From: Asterella californica | Taxonomy: Eukaryota > Streptophyta > Marchantiopsida > Marchantiales > Aytoniaceae | Assembly (NCBI GenBank): GCA_036924285.1 | Contig: JAYKYS010000011.1 | Span: 6,386,001-6,450,000, forward strand | Direction of reading: 5' to 3' | Length of the DNA stretch: 64,000 nucleotides | Shown: piece after piece, positions 63,932 to 64,000 of the stretch | How positions within the stretch are numbered: position 1 is the stretch's first letter | Layout of the letters: every line of letters starts with the position of its first letter | Notes under the pieces: generated by a model | What the model saw: only the letters and a program-made list of their open reading frames with translations | The model's database searches: none | What the model was told of the DNA's origin: nothing | Program-made: the position numbers and the translations under genes

Positions 63932-64000
63932 CTGCGAGGATTACGTCCATGTGTAAGCTCCAGAGCGCAACAAACAAGTCATACAAAACAGGACCGCTGA

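Overview
This is eukaryotic nuclear DNA from a green plant lineage. A DEAD-box helicase gene with ten coding exons and canonical GT-AG introns, a type II DnaJ gene and an NPF/PTR transporter exon all look plant-like. The rest is dense LTR-retrotransposon sequence. The mixture of families, and above all a Ty3/gypsy element carrying a cytosine methyltransferase, suggests a streptophyte (charophyte-grade) alga such as a Chara-like species. That assignment is inference; a bryophyte or lycophyte is not excluded.

Layout. 1-17 kb is mostly decayed intergenic sequence: an inverted fragment of a GAAGAC-rich repeat (1.5 kb), a possible acidic two-exon gene end (4.6-5.2 kb), a truncated Ty3-type element with LTR, tRNA-iMet-type primer site, gag and protease (7.2-9.6 kb), a decayed LTR fragment (9.7-10.4 kb) and a possible Athila/Tat-like gag start (13.1-13.5 kb). 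17.3-23.6 kb (minus) is an intact helicase gene of the DDX5/DBP2 (plant RH20/RH30) class, 543 codons by my exon model. 25.7 kb holds an orphan NPF transporter exon. 27.9-30.4 kb holds protease and LTR remnants of other elements.

31-57.7 kb is a nest of retroelements. Element A (minus, about 31.2-37.8 kb) has gag, protease and pol, with pol broken mainly by in-frame stops. Element F (plus) contributes an integrase tail and a 4.6-kb unit with TGTAATG...CATTACA ends, very rich in GAAGAC/GTCTTC and containing its own decayed coiled-coil ORF. Element B (minus, same superfamily as A) has its LTR at 54.6-55.9 kb and its gag split by element C; the gag resumes in frame at 44.66 kb and is cut off by F at 42.8 kb. 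Element C (minus, 44,664-54,525) is the most interesting object. It is a Ty3/gypsy element whose second ORF joins two zinc knuckles, a retropepsin and a complete C5-cytosine methyltransferase domain, and whose integrase ends in a PHD finger. An ACTT duplication flanks C. B itself interrupts an older diverged C-like LTR (55.9-57.7 kb). Both C-type LTRs contain a 5S-rRNA-like stretch on the plus strand.

57.7-62.9 kb shows no gene I can support. The right edge carries the last two exons of a class B DnaJ/HSP40 gene (minus), whose 5' end lies beyond the window.

How it fits together: the helicase and DnaJ are the host housekeeping genes. C combines a predicted DNA-methylation writer with a predicted histone-tail reader on its integrase, which suggests an element that manipulates or reads chromatin. 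The copy here is young by LTR comparison but broken by stops and frameshifts, so it is probably not autonomous now.
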